The notes below the pieces were generated by a model. It worked only from the letters and a program-made list of their open reading frames with translations. It was not told the DNA's origin and made no database searches. The translations under genes and the position numbers were made by a program. Shown in pieces: positions 30,691-31,046 of a stretch of 31,046 nt of DNA (its first letter is position 1; every line of letters begins with the position of its first letter). The stretch is taken from positions 1 to 31,046 of the forward strand of contig JBGVTE010000057.1 of NCBI GenBank assembly GCA_041862375.1, written 5' to 3'. The DNA comes from WVZL01 sp041862375 (lineage in GTDB: Bacteria; Acidobacteriota; Aminicenantia; Aminicenantales; Aminicenantaceae).

Positions 30691-31046
30691 ATGCCGAGAA
30701 GACTAAAAGTACCATGGCTGGTAATTGGATGCTCTCTTTTTGTGTTTATTTTTACCAACCTGTTCTCATTTTTTGTTTTCCATCACATTCCTCATATAAA
30801 TGATGAAATCTCTTATCTATTTCAGGCTAACATATTCAAATCAGGAAAGCTGTATGCTCCTTCATCTTGTGAAAAGGAATTTTTTAATTTCACTCACATA
30901 ATCAATAACGGTAAATGGTACAGCCAGTATACTCCAGGATATCCTTTTTTATTGATGCTGGCTTTGTTCATAAATGCACCATGGCTTCTTAATCCTCTTC
31001 TGGCTGCGCTTTCGATTATTCTTTTTTATTTTCTGGGAAAAGAAAT
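30691..31046 (+). CDS. Membrane glycosyltransferase, GT39/ArnT-like, partial
   Basis: An open frame from ATG 30691 (AGAGGTG 7 bases upstream) runs off the window after 118 residues. It shows a first transmembrane helix (about 9-31), then HINDEISYLFQANIF (35-49), where the Asp-Glu pair matches the catalytic loop of lipid-linked sugar transferases of the PMT/ArnT type. KWYSQYTPGYPFLLMLALF (75-93) and a further membrane segment (98-115) follow. These enzymes use polyprenyl-phosphate sugars and glycosylate lipids or proteins on the outer face of the membrane. The spacer 30480-30690 before it shows no gene or clear promoter. Confidence 0.75.
   Translation, partial: MPRRLKVPWLVIGCSLFVFIFTNLFSFFVFHHIPHINDEISYLFQANIFKSGKLYAPSSCEKEFFNFTHIINNGKWYSQYTPGYPFLLMLALFINAPWLLNPLLAALSIILFYFLGKE

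Noticed and set aside
30464..30715. Minus-strand open frame of 83 codons after queE
   Set aside because: No ribosome site or motif; it overlaps the queE end and the start of the glycosyltransferase gene.

Overview
The window reads as a compact chromosomal segment of a bacterium with moderate to low GC. It has tightly packed operons, many 4-nt ATGA overlaps and clear Shine-Dalgarno sites. A complete V/A-type ATPase operon, a class I PurE, a divergent serine hydroxymethyltransferase and many genes for exported proteins suggest an uncultured anaerobe, perhaps from a candidate phylum of the Aminicenantes kind. That placement is a guess from gene style; there is no rRNA or other phylogenetic marker here. 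No phage, plasmid, CRISPR or tRNA was seen.

Layout. 154-7509 (minus) is one run read rpiB - glyA-like - purD - purE - mtaB-like - ABC ATPase - ABC permease - 3-methyladenine DNA glycosylase, combining C1/purine metabolism, tRNA thiomethylation, drug-type efflux and base repair. 7734-9299 (minus) is a secreted S41 PDZ protease. From a good sigma70-type promoter at 9482-9510 a plus-strand run goes tatA - tatC - DUF362 protein - aldehyde dehydrogenase - P-loop nucleotide kinase - dCMP deaminase (to 14510). Next come an exported protein with two sugar-phosphate-isomerase (SIS) domains, related to MurQ and glucokinase regulatory protein (14691-16868, plus), a convergent TolB-like propeller (16965-17924, minus), a stretch with a probable gene remnant (18127-18363) and a threonine-dehydratase-like enzyme (18391-19371, plus).

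19430-27516 (minus) is a nine-gene V/A-ATPase operon, H-I-K-E-C-F-A-B-D, with the same order as the Enterococcus hirae ntp Na+-ATPase operon. The K subunit keeps all the residues known to bind Na+, so a sodium-pumping or sodium-driven enzyme is predicted. Upstream lies an unrecognised 278-residue protein made of four tandem alpha/beta repeats. It has its own near-consensus promoter, overlapped by a perfect dyad. The window ends with the 7-deazaguanine genes queC-queD-queE (28842-30479) and the start of a membrane glycosyltransferase of the GT39/ArnT type, cut by the window edge.

Intergenic spaces hold at least four different REP-like inverted repeats (1-98, 7630-7725, 14513-14673, 28661-28789), suggesting a genome with families of REP/RAYT-type elements; no transposase lies in the window. 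The items most worth a second look are the exported MurQ/GKRP-like protein, the four-repeat unknown with its operator-like dyad, the kinase-deaminase pair that resembles a split form of the AvcD/DcdV anti-phage enzyme, the sodium signature of the ATPase, and the DUF362-aldehyde dehydrogenase pair with membrane-type tails.
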